Assembly (NCBI RefSeq): GCF_013927005.1 | Contig: NZ_CP055930.1 | Location: forward strand, 4,650,001-4,714,000 | Direction of reading: 5' to 3' | Source: Enterobacter sp. RHBSTW-00175 | Lineage (GTDB): Bacteria; Pseudomonadota; Gammaproteobacteria; Enterobacterales; Enterobacteriaceae | DNA: 64,000 bases | Shown: piece by piece, positions 28,289-36,565 of the stretch | How the letters are laid out: each line of letters starts with the position of its first letter | How positions within the stretch are numbered: the stretch's first letter is position 1 | The notes under the pieces: generated by a model | Databases searched by the model: none | The model's input: only the letters and a program-made list of their open reading frames with translations | What the model was told of the DNA's origin: nothing | Made by a program: the position numbers and the translations under genes

Positions 28289-28885
28289 ATGCCTGTTTAT
28301 CAAATTGACGGCCTGACGCCGGTTGTGCCTGAAGAGAGTTATGTTCACCCGACCGCCGTGCTGATTGGTGATGTGATCCTGGGCAAAGGGGTGTACGTTG
28401 GCCCTAATGCCAGCCTGCGTGGGGACTTTGGTCGTATCGTGGTGAAAGATGGGGCGAATATCCAGGATAACTGCGTGATGCACGGCTTTCCAGAACAAGA
28501 CACCGTGGTGGAAGAGGACGGACATATCGGCCACAGCGCTATTTTGCATGGCTGCATTATCCGGCGTAACGCGCTGGTGGGCATGAATGCCGTGGTGATG
28601 GACGGGGCTGTGATCGGCGAAAACAGTATCGTTGGCGCCGCGGCATTCGTGAAAGCGAAGGCGGAAATGCCGGCAAACCATTTGATTATTGGTAGCCCGG
28701 CTAAAGCGATACGTGAACTTAGTGTTCAGGAAATCGAGTGGAAAATGCAGGGGACACGGGAATATCAGGTTCTGGTTGAACGCTGTAAGTTGACCATGCA
28801 CCAGGTCGAGCCGCTGCGTGAGGAAGAGCCTAGCCGCAAACGGCTGGAATTTGATGAAAATTTACGGCCGAAGTCGGCAGGGTGA
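28289..28885 (+). CDS. paaY: PaaY, hexapeptide-repeat thioesterase
   Basis: A 198-residue left-handed beta-helix protein of the gamma-carbonic anhydrase-like group, with hexapeptide repeats from about residue 18 to 135 and metal-ligand His residues in [18 protein letters not shown]. PaaY is a thioesterase that supports pathway robustness by clearing CoA dead-ends. ATG 28289 follows AAGGAGTGGGG; the frame is open from 28283. It is co-transcribed with paaX (9-bp gap). Confidence 0.95.
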   Translation: MPVYQIDGLTPVVPEESYVHPTAVLIGDVILGKGVYVGPNASLRGDFGRIVVKDGANIQDNCVMHGFPEQDTVVEEDGHIGHSAILHGCIIRRNALVGMNAVVMDGAVIGENSIVGAAAFVKAKAEMPANHLIIGSPAKAIRELSVQEIEWKMQGTREYQVLVERCKLTMHQVEPLREEEPSRKRLEFDENLRPKSAG

Positions 28886-28934
28886 GAGCGTAAAGGCGGG
28901 AACGACAAGCGGTATTTTGATTATCCTTTCCTGA

Positions 28935-28973
28935 CAATTATCTCCTTGTGATAACGGAGGTAATTGCCGTTTT
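28935..28973 (+). terminator. Probable terminator of paaXY
   Basis: An 11-bp inverted repeat CAATTATCTCC / GGAGGTAATTG (one T-G pair) with a 10-nt loop, followed by CCGTTTT. It marks the junction between the conserved paa region and the accessory region. Confidence 0.6.
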
Positions 28974-29041
28974 GCATGAACTGTCTGCTGAGCATAAATT
29001 TACCTTCGTTTCTGTTTCTGATCGTATGGTTTGCTTTGGAA

Positions 29042-29563
29042 TCAATGAACAAGAGCTTTTAATTCATCAACTGCCCGAAGCATTCTATTTTCAAATTCTG
29101 GTGAGCATTGGTTACCATCAAAATCATTCGTAGTGGCAAATAATGTCGTTGTCGCAACACGCGTCCGTAAATAGGTAAATAATGGCCGCAACTGATACTC
29201 GGGCATTAATGCGTGACGATCTGAACCACCTGTTGCGGATAACATTACAGGCTTATTGACAAGGGCATCCAGAGGAATCAGATCGAATAAATGCTTGAAT
29301 ATCCCCGGATAACCGGCGTTCCATGTTGGAACACCAATGATCAGCGCATCTGCATTGATGATTTCATCAACCCGTTTCCGTGCGTTCTGGTCGAGATCTG
29401 TGAATGTTTTTGCTAATGGCAGACTCTCGCCAAAGTCTTTCAGGTTGATAAAAGAATGCTCATATCCCGTTTGGGAAACGAATGCTTCGGTTAAATGACC
29501 GACCAGGCCTTCAGTTCTTGAGGGGGTGCTCATAACGCCAGTTAATCCAATTATTTTGTTCAT
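29042..29563 (-). CDS. NADPH-dependent FMN reductase family protein
   Basis: A 173-residue flavodoxin-like reductase of the SsuE/MsuE type: the N-terminal GLTGVMSTPSRTEGL (about 6-20) is the phosphate-binding TPS(R/K)T motif and GVPTWNAGYPGIFKHLFDL (about 79-97) the flavin-contact loop. Such enzymes supply reduced FMN to luciferase-like monooxygenases, two of which are nearby. The frame is open from 29650, but ATG 29563 (MNKIIGL) matches family starts. It follows the SnoaL-like gene by 26 bp, in the same operon. Confidence 0.88.
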   Translation of the reverse strand: MNKIIGLTGVMSTPSRTEGLVGHLTEAFVSQTGYEHSFINLKDFGESLPLAKTFTDLDQNARKRVDEIINADALIIGVPTWNAGYPGIFKHLFDLIPLDALVNKPVMLSATGGSDRHALMPEYQLRPLFTYLRTRVATTTLFATTNDFDGNQCSPEFENRMLRAVDELKALVH

Positions 29564-29589
29564 GATGGGTATTCCTGCCAAATGCAAGA

Positions 29590-30501
29590 TTAATCCTCGT
29601 TTTTGACTGTGAACCATCCAGGGAAATAATCCATGCGCGACATTTTCCATTCGCCGTCTTCTTTTTTCAGCTCAATTTTATAATGCGCACCATACAATGA
29701 TTCGCCGTCGGCAGTTTTATCTTGCTCCGGAATAATGCGGCCAAGCAGCAATGAAGCAGACTGGCGGTCTTCAGCGATGTCGATTTGCAATGGGACACCG
29801 TAATGCTGAATCCAGGGCCAGGGCATTCTGAAGGCTTTTAGCGTTGCTACCAGCATGCGACGCCCTTTTAGTTTTCCCATAGGGGGTAAGTCTGCGGTCG
29901 CATCGCCGGAAAACGCGCCAGTAAACAAGCTATAATCCGCCATATCCAGCGCCCATGCATACTGGAACCAGGCTTCGGCAATTGCGTCTTCGTCACTTAA
30001 AGGGGTAGGCGCTTGCTTATAGGCGTGCCACGGGGCGTCAATTTCACTGATCAGAGGGGAAACGCGGTCACCGGGTTGCCATTGGCGCTCGTAGGGGAAG
30101 TGCCAGTGATGCACAATATTCTTGTTACCTTTTAGCCAGTTCAAATGGACGCGTACGCGTTCGACAGACCCGCTAAAGGTATTAATCACAATCATTCCAC
30201 CGTAATTCACGTCGTCGTTATTCTGCAAACGTGTATCCGTTGTATTCCCGTAAAAATAGGCAGCGATAGTGCTGGATTGGGTTTGTGACCGGACAACTTT
30301 ATTGGTGGTATTGACTTGTACGGTCATTCCACCGGGAAAGTTATCTTCAAACAGCTGTCTGACGGCAAATTCTCCGGTAGCACTTCCCTGGTGATTACTT
30401 TCGTAAACGACATTATCGGCCATAAATGATGGCCAGTGGCGTTTGCCCGACCACGCGGTAATAATGTCATCAAGGATGGCATCAGATTCTTTTAACATCA
30501 T
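29590..30501 (-). CDS. Tandem SnoaL/NTF2-like domain protein
   Basis: A 303-residue cytoplasmic protein that appears to contain two NTF2-like (SnoaL) folds: about 5-140 (ending in VRVHLNWLKGN) and about 165-300 (LSDEDAIAEAWFQYAWALD ... GEWKMSRMDYFPGW). SnoaL-like proteins act as cyclases, isomerases or small-molecule binders; the substrate is unknown. The frame extends to a GTG at 30513; ATG 30501 with AGGAAG upstream is preferred. It is first in an operon with the FMN reductase, under a promoter with the shared GGGAA-N5-TTCCC operator. Confidence 0.75.
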   Translation of the reverse strand: MMLKESDAILDDIITAWSGKRHWPSFMADNVVYESNHQGSATGEFAVRQLFEDNFPGGMTVQVNTTNKVVRSQTQSSTIAAYFYGNTTDTRLQNNDDVNYGGMIVINTFSGSVERVRVHLNWLKGNKNIVHHWHFPYERQWQPGDRVSPLISEIDAPWHAYKQAPTPLSDEDAIAEAWFQYAWALDMADYSLFTGAFSGDATADLPPMGKLKGRRMLVATLKAFRMPWPWIQHYGVPLQIDIAEDRQSASLLLGRIIPEQDKTADGESLYGAHYKIELKKEDGEWKMSRMDYFPGWFTVKNED

Positions 30502-30631
30502 GAATTTTCTCACTTCCTGAGTATGACTTCGCCAGCTGTTCTGTGGGAAGTCTGTTAGTCAAACGTGCTGCATAGCAGATGTACGAAAAATAAAGCTTCT
30601 CTGTTAACGTCTTGTTGTTAAGCTAATGCGA

Positions 30632-30664
30632 AGAGTAATCGAAAATTTGGGGAATGTGATTCCC
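30632..30664 (-). promoter_or_regulatory. Operator/promoter of the SnoaL-FMN reductase operon (site 1)
   Basis: On the minus strand: palindrome GGGAA-TCACA-TTCCC (30650-30664) whose inner TCACAT serves as -35, a 16-bp spacer and -10 TACTCT (30632-30637). The same layout occurs at three other flavoenzyme promoters. The divergent LysR gene starts 42 bp to the right. A second inverted repeat, GGAAGC-AGAC-GCTTCC, lies at 30673-30688. Confidence 0.65.
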
Positions 30665-30705
30665 ATATCACGGGAAGCAGACGCTTCCATGCAGGGAGTG
30701 AACTG

Positions 30706-31629
30706 ATGGAACTGAATCGTATTGGTGATATTGCTGCCTTTGTCGCGGCTGTCGACTCGGGGAGTTACACCCGCGCGTCGTCAAGCGTTGGCCTTTCACG
30801 TTCGGCTATTGGCAAGAGTATTACGCGGCTGGAAGCGCAGCTGGGTGTGCGCCTTCTTAACAGAACAACACGACAGCTCAGCCTGACGGAAGAAGGGCGG
30901 ATTATGTATGACCGGTGTAAACAGATTCTGGAAGATCTGGAAGAGGTCGATGCCACCATGGCGCTGCGGCGGGAAAAACCGACGGGTACGCTTCGCCTTA
31001 CCGCACCACTGTCTCTTGGGCAGCGGCATATACTGCCGGTTATCGACAGATTCTTAAAAAAATGGCCAGAATTACGAGCAGATATTGTGTTCAGCGATCG
31101 CTATGTTGATTTGATCGAAGAAGGGTTCGATATCGCCATTCGTATTGGCGAGCCGAAAGATGACTCCAGGATATTAACCCGTACTATTGCCACTCAGCAC
31201 ATGGTGACCTGCGCTTCACCCGAATACCTCTCTTTACGCGGTGTACCCGCCGTGCCCGAAGATCTCTCCAGGCATGACACCATCTTTTTCCGCAGTGCGG
31301 ATAAACGCCGTGTCTGGCGGTATCAAACACCTGATGGGTACTACCTCTATGACGGACCGGGCCGAATGGACATCGACAGTTCAGAGGCGATGCTTTCTTC
31401 CGCTATTGCCGGGTTTGGTATTATTCAGCTGCCTGATTACCTGGCGTTCCAGTCACTGGAGCGCGGTGAGTTAACCGCTATTCTGACGGAATTCAAAGTT
31501 GACCCAGAACCCGTGAGAATCATTTATCCCAGTAAACGCCATCTATCGCCAAGAATACGCGGATTTGTCGATATGATTGCCGAAGACTGGACGGAAAATG
31601 GTGTGCCCTGGAAGAGGCCACAAAATTAA
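30706..31629 (+). CDS. LysR-family regulator of the flavoenzyme cluster
   Basis: A 307-residue LysR protein of the CrgA-like group: N-terminal helix-turn-helix (about 20-60, YTRASSSVGLSRSAIGKSITRLEAQLG), linker helix, and a LysR substrate-binding domain (about 92-300, with VDLIEEGFDIAIRIGEP and AIAGFGIIQLPDYLA). It is divergent from the SnoaL-FMN reductase operon and upstream of two luciferase-like genes and an Old Yellow Enzyme, all with the same palindrome at -35. It is the obvious candidate regulator (inference). Inducer unknown. Confidence 0.92.
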   Translation: MELNRIGDIAAFVAAVDSGSYTRASSSVGLSRSAIGKSITRLEAQLGVRLLNRTTRQLSLTEEGRIMYDRCKQILEDLEEVDATMALRREKPTGTLRLTAPLSLGQRHILPVIDRFLKKWPELRADIVFSDRYVDLIEEGFDIAIRIGEPKDDSRILTRTIATQHMVTCASPEYLSLRGVPAVPEDLSRHDTIFFRSADKRRVWRYQTPDGYYLYDGPGRMDIDSSEAMLSSAIAGFGIIQLPDYLAFQSLERGELTAILTEFKVDPEPVRIIYPSKRHLSPRIRGFVDMIAEDWTENGVPWKRPQN

Positions 31630-31715
31630 TCCTCACGCGGTTTTTCAATTATTCAGGCATTAATATTTAGACAGTAATGTCCGACCTTAATCTGCTCCAG
31701 TGCTTCCCTGATGAT

Positions 31716-31748
31716 GGGAAGCACTTTCCCGAATGTTTGCTCTAGTAT
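31716..31748 (+). promoter_or_regulatory. Operator/promoter of first luciferase-like gene (site 2)
   Basis: Palindrome GGGAA-GCACT-TTCCC (31716-31730), -35 GCACTT (31721-31726), 16-bp spacer, -10 TAGTAT (31743-31748). The ATG follows 51 bp later behind CTGGAG. A 10-bp inverted repeat AGTGCTTCCC (31699-31708) pairs with the left part of the palindrome. Confidence 0.65.
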
Positions 31749-31799
31749 GTGAAAAATTAATATTTACTTATTATTTTTAACATTCATTCTGGAGTTACA

Positions 31800-32789
31800 A
31801 TGACCGCTTTATCTGTATTAGATCTTGTCATGATTGGCGAAGGCAAGAACCTGGCTACTGCGATAAATGAATCGCGGGAACTGGCGGTAACTGTCGAGCA
31901 GCACGGTTTTCGTCGCTACTGGATTGCCGAACATCACGACATGCCGGGTATTGGCTCGGCTGCTACCTCCCTCATCATCGCTCAGCTTGCCGCGGCAACA
32001 AACACTATCAGGGTTGGCTCCGGCGGCATCATGCTGCCAAATCATGCGCCTTTGGTGGTGGCAGAGCAGTTTGGTTCGCTTGATGCGCTTTATCCAGGTC
32101 GTATTGATCTCGGTGTCGGTCGTGCGCCGGGTAGTGGTGGTGCCACAGTACGCGCCTTGCGTGGTTTGACGCCTGAGCGAGACTTCAATCAGGATGTCGT
32201 GGAGGTCATGGATTATCTGGCTGATAATCATCGACGCCCCGTACGTGCCGTACCGGAACCGCACGATGTACCTGTGTGGATACTTGGCTCCAGCCTTCAC
32301 GGGGCCGATCTGGCGGCAAAACTTGGGCTGCCGTATGCCTTTGCTTCGCATTTTGCACCACGCTTCTTAATGCAGGCGATTGCGCATTACCGTAACAATT
32401 TTAAGCCTTCAGCACAGTTGGCTGAACCCTACGTGATGGCGGGCGTGAATCTGTTCCTGGGGGACACGAATGAGGAAGCAGAGTACCTTGCCAGTTCACA
32501 TCAGCGATGGATGCTGGATTTACACATGGGACGCCCTGGGTTGCTTCAGCCACCGGTAGAAAACTATATAGCCAGCCTGCCATCGCATGAGCGGCAGGTG
32601 TTAAATCAGGTTATGGCGTTTACCGCTGCGGGAGATAAGCAGAAAGTCGGCACGTGGTTACGTGAGGTTATCGCGAGCACGGGGTTTGACGAACTGATTA
32701 TCGACAGCCGCATCTATGACCCGCTGGCCCGTCAGCGATCTCATATTTTGGCCGCTGAAGTGATGCGAGATATTGCTGAGGCCTCCTGA
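31800..32789 (+). CDS. Luciferase-like (LLM class) flavin-dependent monooxygenase, YhbW-like
   Basis: A 329-residue TIM-barrel flavin monooxygenase. Family landmarks: RYWIAEHHDMPGIGSAAT (about 39-56), RVGSGGIMLPNHAPLVVAEQF (about 72-92), RIDLGVGRAPG (about 100-110) and PVWILGSS (about 157-164). It resembles E. coli YhbW. It would need FMNH2, probably from the reductase at 29042. The substrate is unknown. It is monocistronic, with its own shared-type promoter. Confidence 0.9.
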   Translation: MTALSVLDLVMIGEGKNLATAINESRELAVTVEQHGFRRYWIAEHHDMPGIGSAATSLIIAQLAAATNTIRVGSGGIMLPNHAPLVVAEQFGSLDALYPGRIDLGVGRAPGSGGATVRALRGLTPERDFNQDVVEVMDYLADNHRRPVRAVPEPHDVPVWILGSSLHGADLAAKLGLPYAFASHFAPRFLMQAIAHYRNNFKPSAQLAEPYVMAGVNLFLGDTNEEAEYLASSHQRWMLDLHMGRPGLLQPPVENYIASLPSHERQVLNQVMAFTAAGDKQKVGTWLREVIASTGFDELIIDSRIYDPLARQRSHILAAEVMRDIAEAS

Positions 32790-32857
32790 ACCTGACAGCT
32801 ATGCGGCGAATACTATGATGTGTTTGCCGCAATTTGCTCCTTATATTCCCCGGTTAT

Positions 32858-32890
32858 GGGAAGCACTTTCCCGAATATTTACTCTAGTAT
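32858..32890 (+). promoter_or_regulatory. Operator/promoter of the Old Yellow Enzyme gene (site 3)
   Basis: Palindrome GGGAA-GCACT-TTCCC (32858-32872), -35 GCACTT (32863-32868), 16-bp spacer, -10 TAGTAT (32885-32890). The palindrome and core promoter are nearly identical to the site upstream of the first luciferase-like gene, and the leader end ACATTCATTCTGGAGTT is shared. Confidence 0.65.
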
Positions 32891-32942
32891 GTGAAAACTT
32901 GATAAATCACGTTGTTGTTTTCACATTCATTCTGGAGTTGAA

Positions 32943-34100
32943 ATGAAGGATTATCGCTTTTTAAAACCTTTCACGTTGCCTAATGGTGTCGTCATTAAAA
33001 ATCGTGTTGTACTGCCACCGATGACTGAGCAAATGTCATTTGAAGATGGGACGGTGACTCTCGAAGAAATTAATTATATGCAGCAGCGCGCAGGTGGCGT
33101 TGGGTTATTTATTACACCTGTGGCCTATATTAATAAAGAAGGGAAAGGCTTTGAAGGGCAATTAGGTGCTGATGACGACAGCAAAATCCCAGGACTAGCG
33201 AAACTTGCACATGCGATTAAGGCGCGCGGGGCTAAAGCCATTTTGCAAATTTTCAGTGCAGGTCGTATGACTAACCCATGGATCACTCGCGGCCTTCAGC
33301 CGGTCAGCGCCAGTGCTGTTGCTGCCCCGCGTAATGGGGCAGCAATACCGCGAGAATTAAGTGCAGATGAAGTGGTCAACCTCATCAAAGATTTCGCCCA
33401 GGCTACACGTCGTGCCATTGAGGCCGGATTTGATGGCATCGAACTTCATGGCGCAAACACCTACCTGTTACAGCAGTTCGTCTCTCCACACTCAAACCGT
33501 CGTACCGATGAATGGGGTGGCAGCCTGGATAAAAGACTTAATCTGCCACTGGCGGTGATTGACGAAGTGATGAAAGTAAAAAATAAATACGCTTCTCCGT
33601 CATTTATTGTCGGGTACCGCTTGTCGCCGGAAGAGCTGGAAGAACCCGGCATTACGCTGGACGATACTCAATATTTCATTGGCGAGTTGCAGCATACTGA
33701 GCTTGATTATATCCACGTTTCTATGGGCTCGGTATGGCGTACGTCGATGCGTGATAAGGGTAACGTTGAACCTATTATTACCCAATTGAAAAAAGTTAGC
33801 CCGAAAAAGCCGATCATCGCCGTTGGCAATGTTCGCACGCCTCAACAAGCCGAGGAAGTGGTACAAGCTGATATCGATTTTGTCGCGCTTGGACACCAGC
33901 TCATTATTGAACCTAACTGGGTGGAAAAAGTTATCTCCGGCGATGAAGAGGCTATTCGTTACCAGCTCCACGCCGCCGACTTTGATGATTTAGGGATCAA
34001 ACCGCCATTCCTGGAATTTATACGCGACATGCCAGAGTTTGATATTCTGGGTCTTAATGACGACTCAAAACGGCAGATAGATAACGTCACCTATCTTTGA
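32943..34100 (+). CDS. Old Yellow Enzyme-type NADH:flavin oxidoreductase
   Basis: A 385-residue TIM-barrel FMN enzyme. It has VIKNRVVLPPMTEQM (about 16-30), the His/Asn-type substrate region GIELHGANTYLLQQFVSPHSNRRTDEWGG (about 166-194) and the FMN phosphate region VGNVRTPQQAEE near 298-309. HGAN replaces the HGAH of many bacterial OYEs. It probably reduces activated alkenes, quinones or other electrophiles with NAD(P)H; substrate not known. It ends in a strong terminator. Confidence 0.92.
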   Translation: MKDYRFLKPFTLPNGVVIKNRVVLPPMTEQMSFEDGTVTLEEINYMQQRAGGVGLFITPVAYINKEGKGFEGQLGADDDSKIPGLAKLAHAIKARGAKAILQIFSAGRMTNPWITRGLQPVSASAVAAPRNGAAIPRELSADEVVNLIKDFAQATRRAIEAGFDGIELHGANTYLLQQFVSPHSNRRTDEWGGSLDKRLNLPLAVIDEVMKVKNKYASPSFIVGYRLSPEELEEPGITLDDTQYFIGELQHTELDYIHVSMGSVWRTSMRDKGNVEPIITQLKKVSPKKPIIAVGNVRTPQQAEEVVQADIDFVALGHQLIIEPNWVEKVISGDEEAIRYQLHAADFDDLGIKPPFLEFIRDMPEFDILGLNDDSKRQIDNVTYL

Positions 34101-34113
34101 TTATCTTCCCTCA

Positions 34114-34139
34114 AAGCTCGCTCCTGTAGCGGGCTTTTT
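34114..34139 (+). terminator. Intrinsic terminator of the Old Yellow Enzyme gene
   Basis: An 8-bp stem AGCTCGCT / AGCGGGCT (one T-G pair) with a 5-nt loop runs into TTTTTA, 14 nt after the stop. Confidence 0.88.
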
Positions 34140-34179
34140 ATTGCCTATTACTTAACTGAATAAATTCGTCCCGTCACAT

Positions 34180-34212
34180 GGGGAGCACATTCCCGAATAT
34201 TTGTTTTACTTT
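34180..34212 (+). promoter_or_regulatory. Operator/promoter of second luciferase-like gene (site 4)
   Basis: Palindrome variant GGGGA-GCACA-TTCCC (34180-34194), -35 GCACAT (34185-34190), 16-bp spacer, -10 TACTTT (34207-34212), ATG 40 bp later. Confidence 0.6.
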
Positions 34213-34252
34213 ATTGCAACAGACCTAATTAAATTAAACAGCAGGAATTCAA

Positions 34253-35248
34253 ATGACTCAACTCACATTACCATCGCATCTGCAACAGCATTCTGCTTTC
34301 AAACGCGTGTTCCAGCCCGGCAAACTGACCTTCGGACTTATCGCACCCTTCAAGGGTTATCCGGAAGGTCCCATCCCGAATATGGACGATCACCGTGAAT
34401 TAGCACAAATGGCGGATGAAGGCGGAATTTCTGCCTTGTGGTTGCGTGATGTCCCATTCTACGACCCCAACTTTGGTGACGCAGGTCAGGTGTATGACCC
34501 GATGGTTGATTTGGGCTACCTGGCCGCTGTGACCAAAAATATTGCGCTGGGTACTGCCGGAATAGTCTCCCCGCTGAGAAATCCGGTACTCACGGCAAAA
34601 CAGGCGGCAAGTGTGGATCGCTTGTCAGGTGGCCGCTTGCTGCTGGGCATGTCGAGCGGTGACCGTCCTGTAGAGTACCCGGCGTTTGGTTATGAGTTTA
34701 ACAATCGTGCCGACCGGTTCAGGGAAGCGTGGGATGTTATTCGTTTGCTCACGGAGAACAGTTTTCCAAAAGGCACGACGGAATATTACGGCAATTTCAA
34801 CGGTGGGATTGATTTAGTGCCAAAACCCGCGGTTCCGCGCCTGCCAATGATCACGATTGGTCGTGCGCGTCAGGATATGTCCTGGATCGCGAATCACTCC
34901 GATGCCTGGATTTGGCACGGTGTTGATCCTAAACGCTCCGGCGCTATCGTGAAGGAAATTGCTGAGCTGGGCGATGGTCAAACCTGGCATCCCTTTGGTT
35001 ATGCAAACTTCCTTGAGCTGAGTGAAAATCCAAATGAGCCTTTACGCCTGTTCAACAATATTTTCTTGCGCGCTGGGCGTAACACGCTGATGGAATTCTG
35101 GAAGCAGCAGGAAGGTGTGGGCGTATCGCATATCACGCTGAACCTCAAGCCAAGCCAGCGTCCGGCGAAAGAGGTACTACAGGAGTTGATTGAGGATGTT
35201 CTGCCGTCGTTCTGCGCAACTCCGGTTAATGACGCTACGGCATCTTAA
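34253..35248 (+). CDS. Luciferase-like (LLM class) oxidoreductase
   Basis: A 331-residue flavin-dependent TIM-barrel protein of a different LLM subgroup from the gene at 31800. It shows LTFGLIAPFKGY (about 24-35), ALWLRDVPFYDPNFGDAGQVYDP (about 60-82), ALGTAGIVSPLRNPVLTAKQAASVDRLSGGRLLLGMSSGDRP and PMITIGRARQDM. It probably acts on a small xenobiotic or metabolite with FMNH2/O2 or F420-like chemistry; enterobacteria lack F420, so FMN is expected. Substrate unknown. Confidence 0.88.
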   Translation: MTQLTLPSHLQQHSAFKRVFQPGKLTFGLIAPFKGYPEGPIPNMDDHRELAQMADEGGISALWLRDVPFYDPNFGDAGQVYDPMVDLGYLAAVTKNIALGTAGIVSPLRNPVLTAKQAASVDRLSGGRLLLGMSSGDRPVEYPAFGYEFNNRADRFREAWDVIRLLTENSFPKGTTEYYGNFNGGIDLVPKPAVPRLPMITIGRARQDMSWIANHSDAWIWHGVDPKRSGAIVKEIAELGDGQTWHPFGYANFLELSENPNEPLRLFNNIFLRAGRNTLMEFWKQQEGVGVSHITLNLKPSQRPAKEVLQELIEDVLPSFCATPVNDATAS

Positions 35249-35503
35249 GGTCATGGCAAGGGGCGGGCGGAATGTGGCTCGCTCCCTGTCGTTGCAAATC
35301 GAGGCGTTTATTAGTTAATTTCAATTGGGTCTGCTTCACTCTCACGCATTCTAAATACAATCAGCAATGCCATTGAGAAATCTAATGTCACTAATCTAAT
35401 TATTATTGAAATCCACAACCTTAATTCGGTGTTTATAACGCATTATCGCAACCTGCTGCCAACAGAAGTTTTATACAATATTCGGCCTTTACGGAGGTCG
35501 CTC

Positions 35504-36238
35504 ATGTCTGCTCAGTATTCTGATTTTACTCATTATCCTTCTTTTCGTTCAGAAATGGTGCGCGGGGCTACAGCTTGCGTGCCGGTCCTTGTCGGCGTGC
35601 TTCCTTTTGGCCTGCTGTTAGGGGCGCAGGCGGCACAAAAAGGATTTTCTGTCGTTAGCCTGTCGCTAATGACTGGCCTTAATTTCGGTGGTGGTTCAGA
35701 GTTTGCAGCCCTTGCTCTCTGGACCTCTCCGCCGCACGTGCTGACGATTGTGTTGGTTAGCCTGCTCGTTAACAGCAGGCATCTGGTCATGGGGGCATCC
35801 CTTGCTCCTTATCTCGCTCATCTTTCTGCACGTAAGGTCATGCCAGCCTTGTTTTTTATGTGCGATGAAAGCTGGGCTATGAGCATGGCAGACGCGGCAC
35901 GCCGGCGAGCAGTGGGCCTTTCTCCGTATTTCAGTATGGGCTACTACGCCGGCATGGTCAGTGCTATGTGGCTGCTATGGATAAGTTCCACTGCGTCGGG
36001 CGTGATTATCGGCCCAGCGTTGGGTGACGTGACGCAGTGGGGCTTTGATATGGCATTTCCTGCTGTATTTTTTGTGCTGCTAAAAGGAATGTGGAAAGGC
36101 CTGCGTGTTGCACTCCCGTGGCTGGTGAGTTTGGTCTGTGCCGCCGCAGCGTATCATTTTGTTCCGGGGGCGGCCTACGTGCCTGTAGGTGCGGTAAGCG
36201 GGATTCTGGCGATATTGCTGACGAGGAGAAAAGCATGA
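35504..36238 (+). CDS. azlC: AzlC/YgaZ-type branched-chain amino acid exporter large subunit
   Basis: A 244-residue inner-membrane protein with about six hydrophobic segments; SEMVRGATACVPVLVGVLPFGLLLGAQA at the start and VSLLVNSRHLVMGASLAPYL (about 84-103) are AzlC landmarks. With AzlD it exports valine-like amino acids or analogues. The frame is open from 35429, but ATG 35504 has ACGGAGG upstream. It overlaps azlD by 4 bp and is followed by a BrnQ-type importer gene. Confidence 0.9.
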   Translation: MSAQYSDFTHYPSFRSEMVRGATACVPVLVGVLPFGLLLGAQAAQKGFSVVSLSLMTGLNFGGGSEFAALALWTSPPHVLTIVLVSLLVNSRHLVMGASLAPYLAHLSARKVMPALFFMCDESWAMSMADAARRRAVGLSPYFSMGYYAGMVSAMWLLWISSTASGVIIGPALGDVTQWGFDMAFPAVFFVLLKGMWKGLRVALPWLVSLVCAAAAYHFVPGAAYVPVGAVSGILAILLTRRKA

Positions 36239-36528
36239 GCCTGCTGACTACCGTAACCATTCTGCTGATGGCATTGACCACTTATTTGACCCGAGTAGCA
36301 GGCTATCTGCTACTGCGAAACCGAACTCTGGGCCCACGCACCCGGGCCGTCATGGATGCAGCCCCCGGGTGCGTCCTTATCACCGTCATTGCGCCGCATT
36401 TTGTGACCACGCATCCGGCCGACTTACTGGCGCTCGCGATATCCCTGGTGGCAGCTATGCGTTTTTCGCTGTTGCCAGTGGTCATTATCAGTGTGGCAGC
36501 CACTGCTTTTTTACGTCACCTGCTATGA
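36235..36528 (+). CDS. azlD: AzlD/YgaH-type small exporter subunit
   Basis: A 97-residue hydrophobic protein with three to four membrane segments and the AzlD motif TYLTRVAGYLLLRNRTLGPRTRAVMDAAPGCVLITVIAP (about 12-50). The start overlaps the azlC stop (ATGA), the classic AzlCD arrangement. The frame extends upstream but only within azlC. Confidence 0.88.
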   Translation: MSLLTTVTILLMALTTYLTRVAGYLLLRNRTLGPRTRAVMDAAPGCVLITVIAPHFVTTHPADLLALAISLVAAMRFSLLPVVIISVAATAFLRHLL

Positions 36529-36565
36529 ACCGGTGACTACATTCAAACCCAACACAGACATTAAA

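Noticed and set aside
28948..29133. 61-codon ORF after paaY
   Set aside because: It starts inside the paaXY terminator hairpin, has no ribosome site of its own, and its last third is antisense to the FMN reductase gene.
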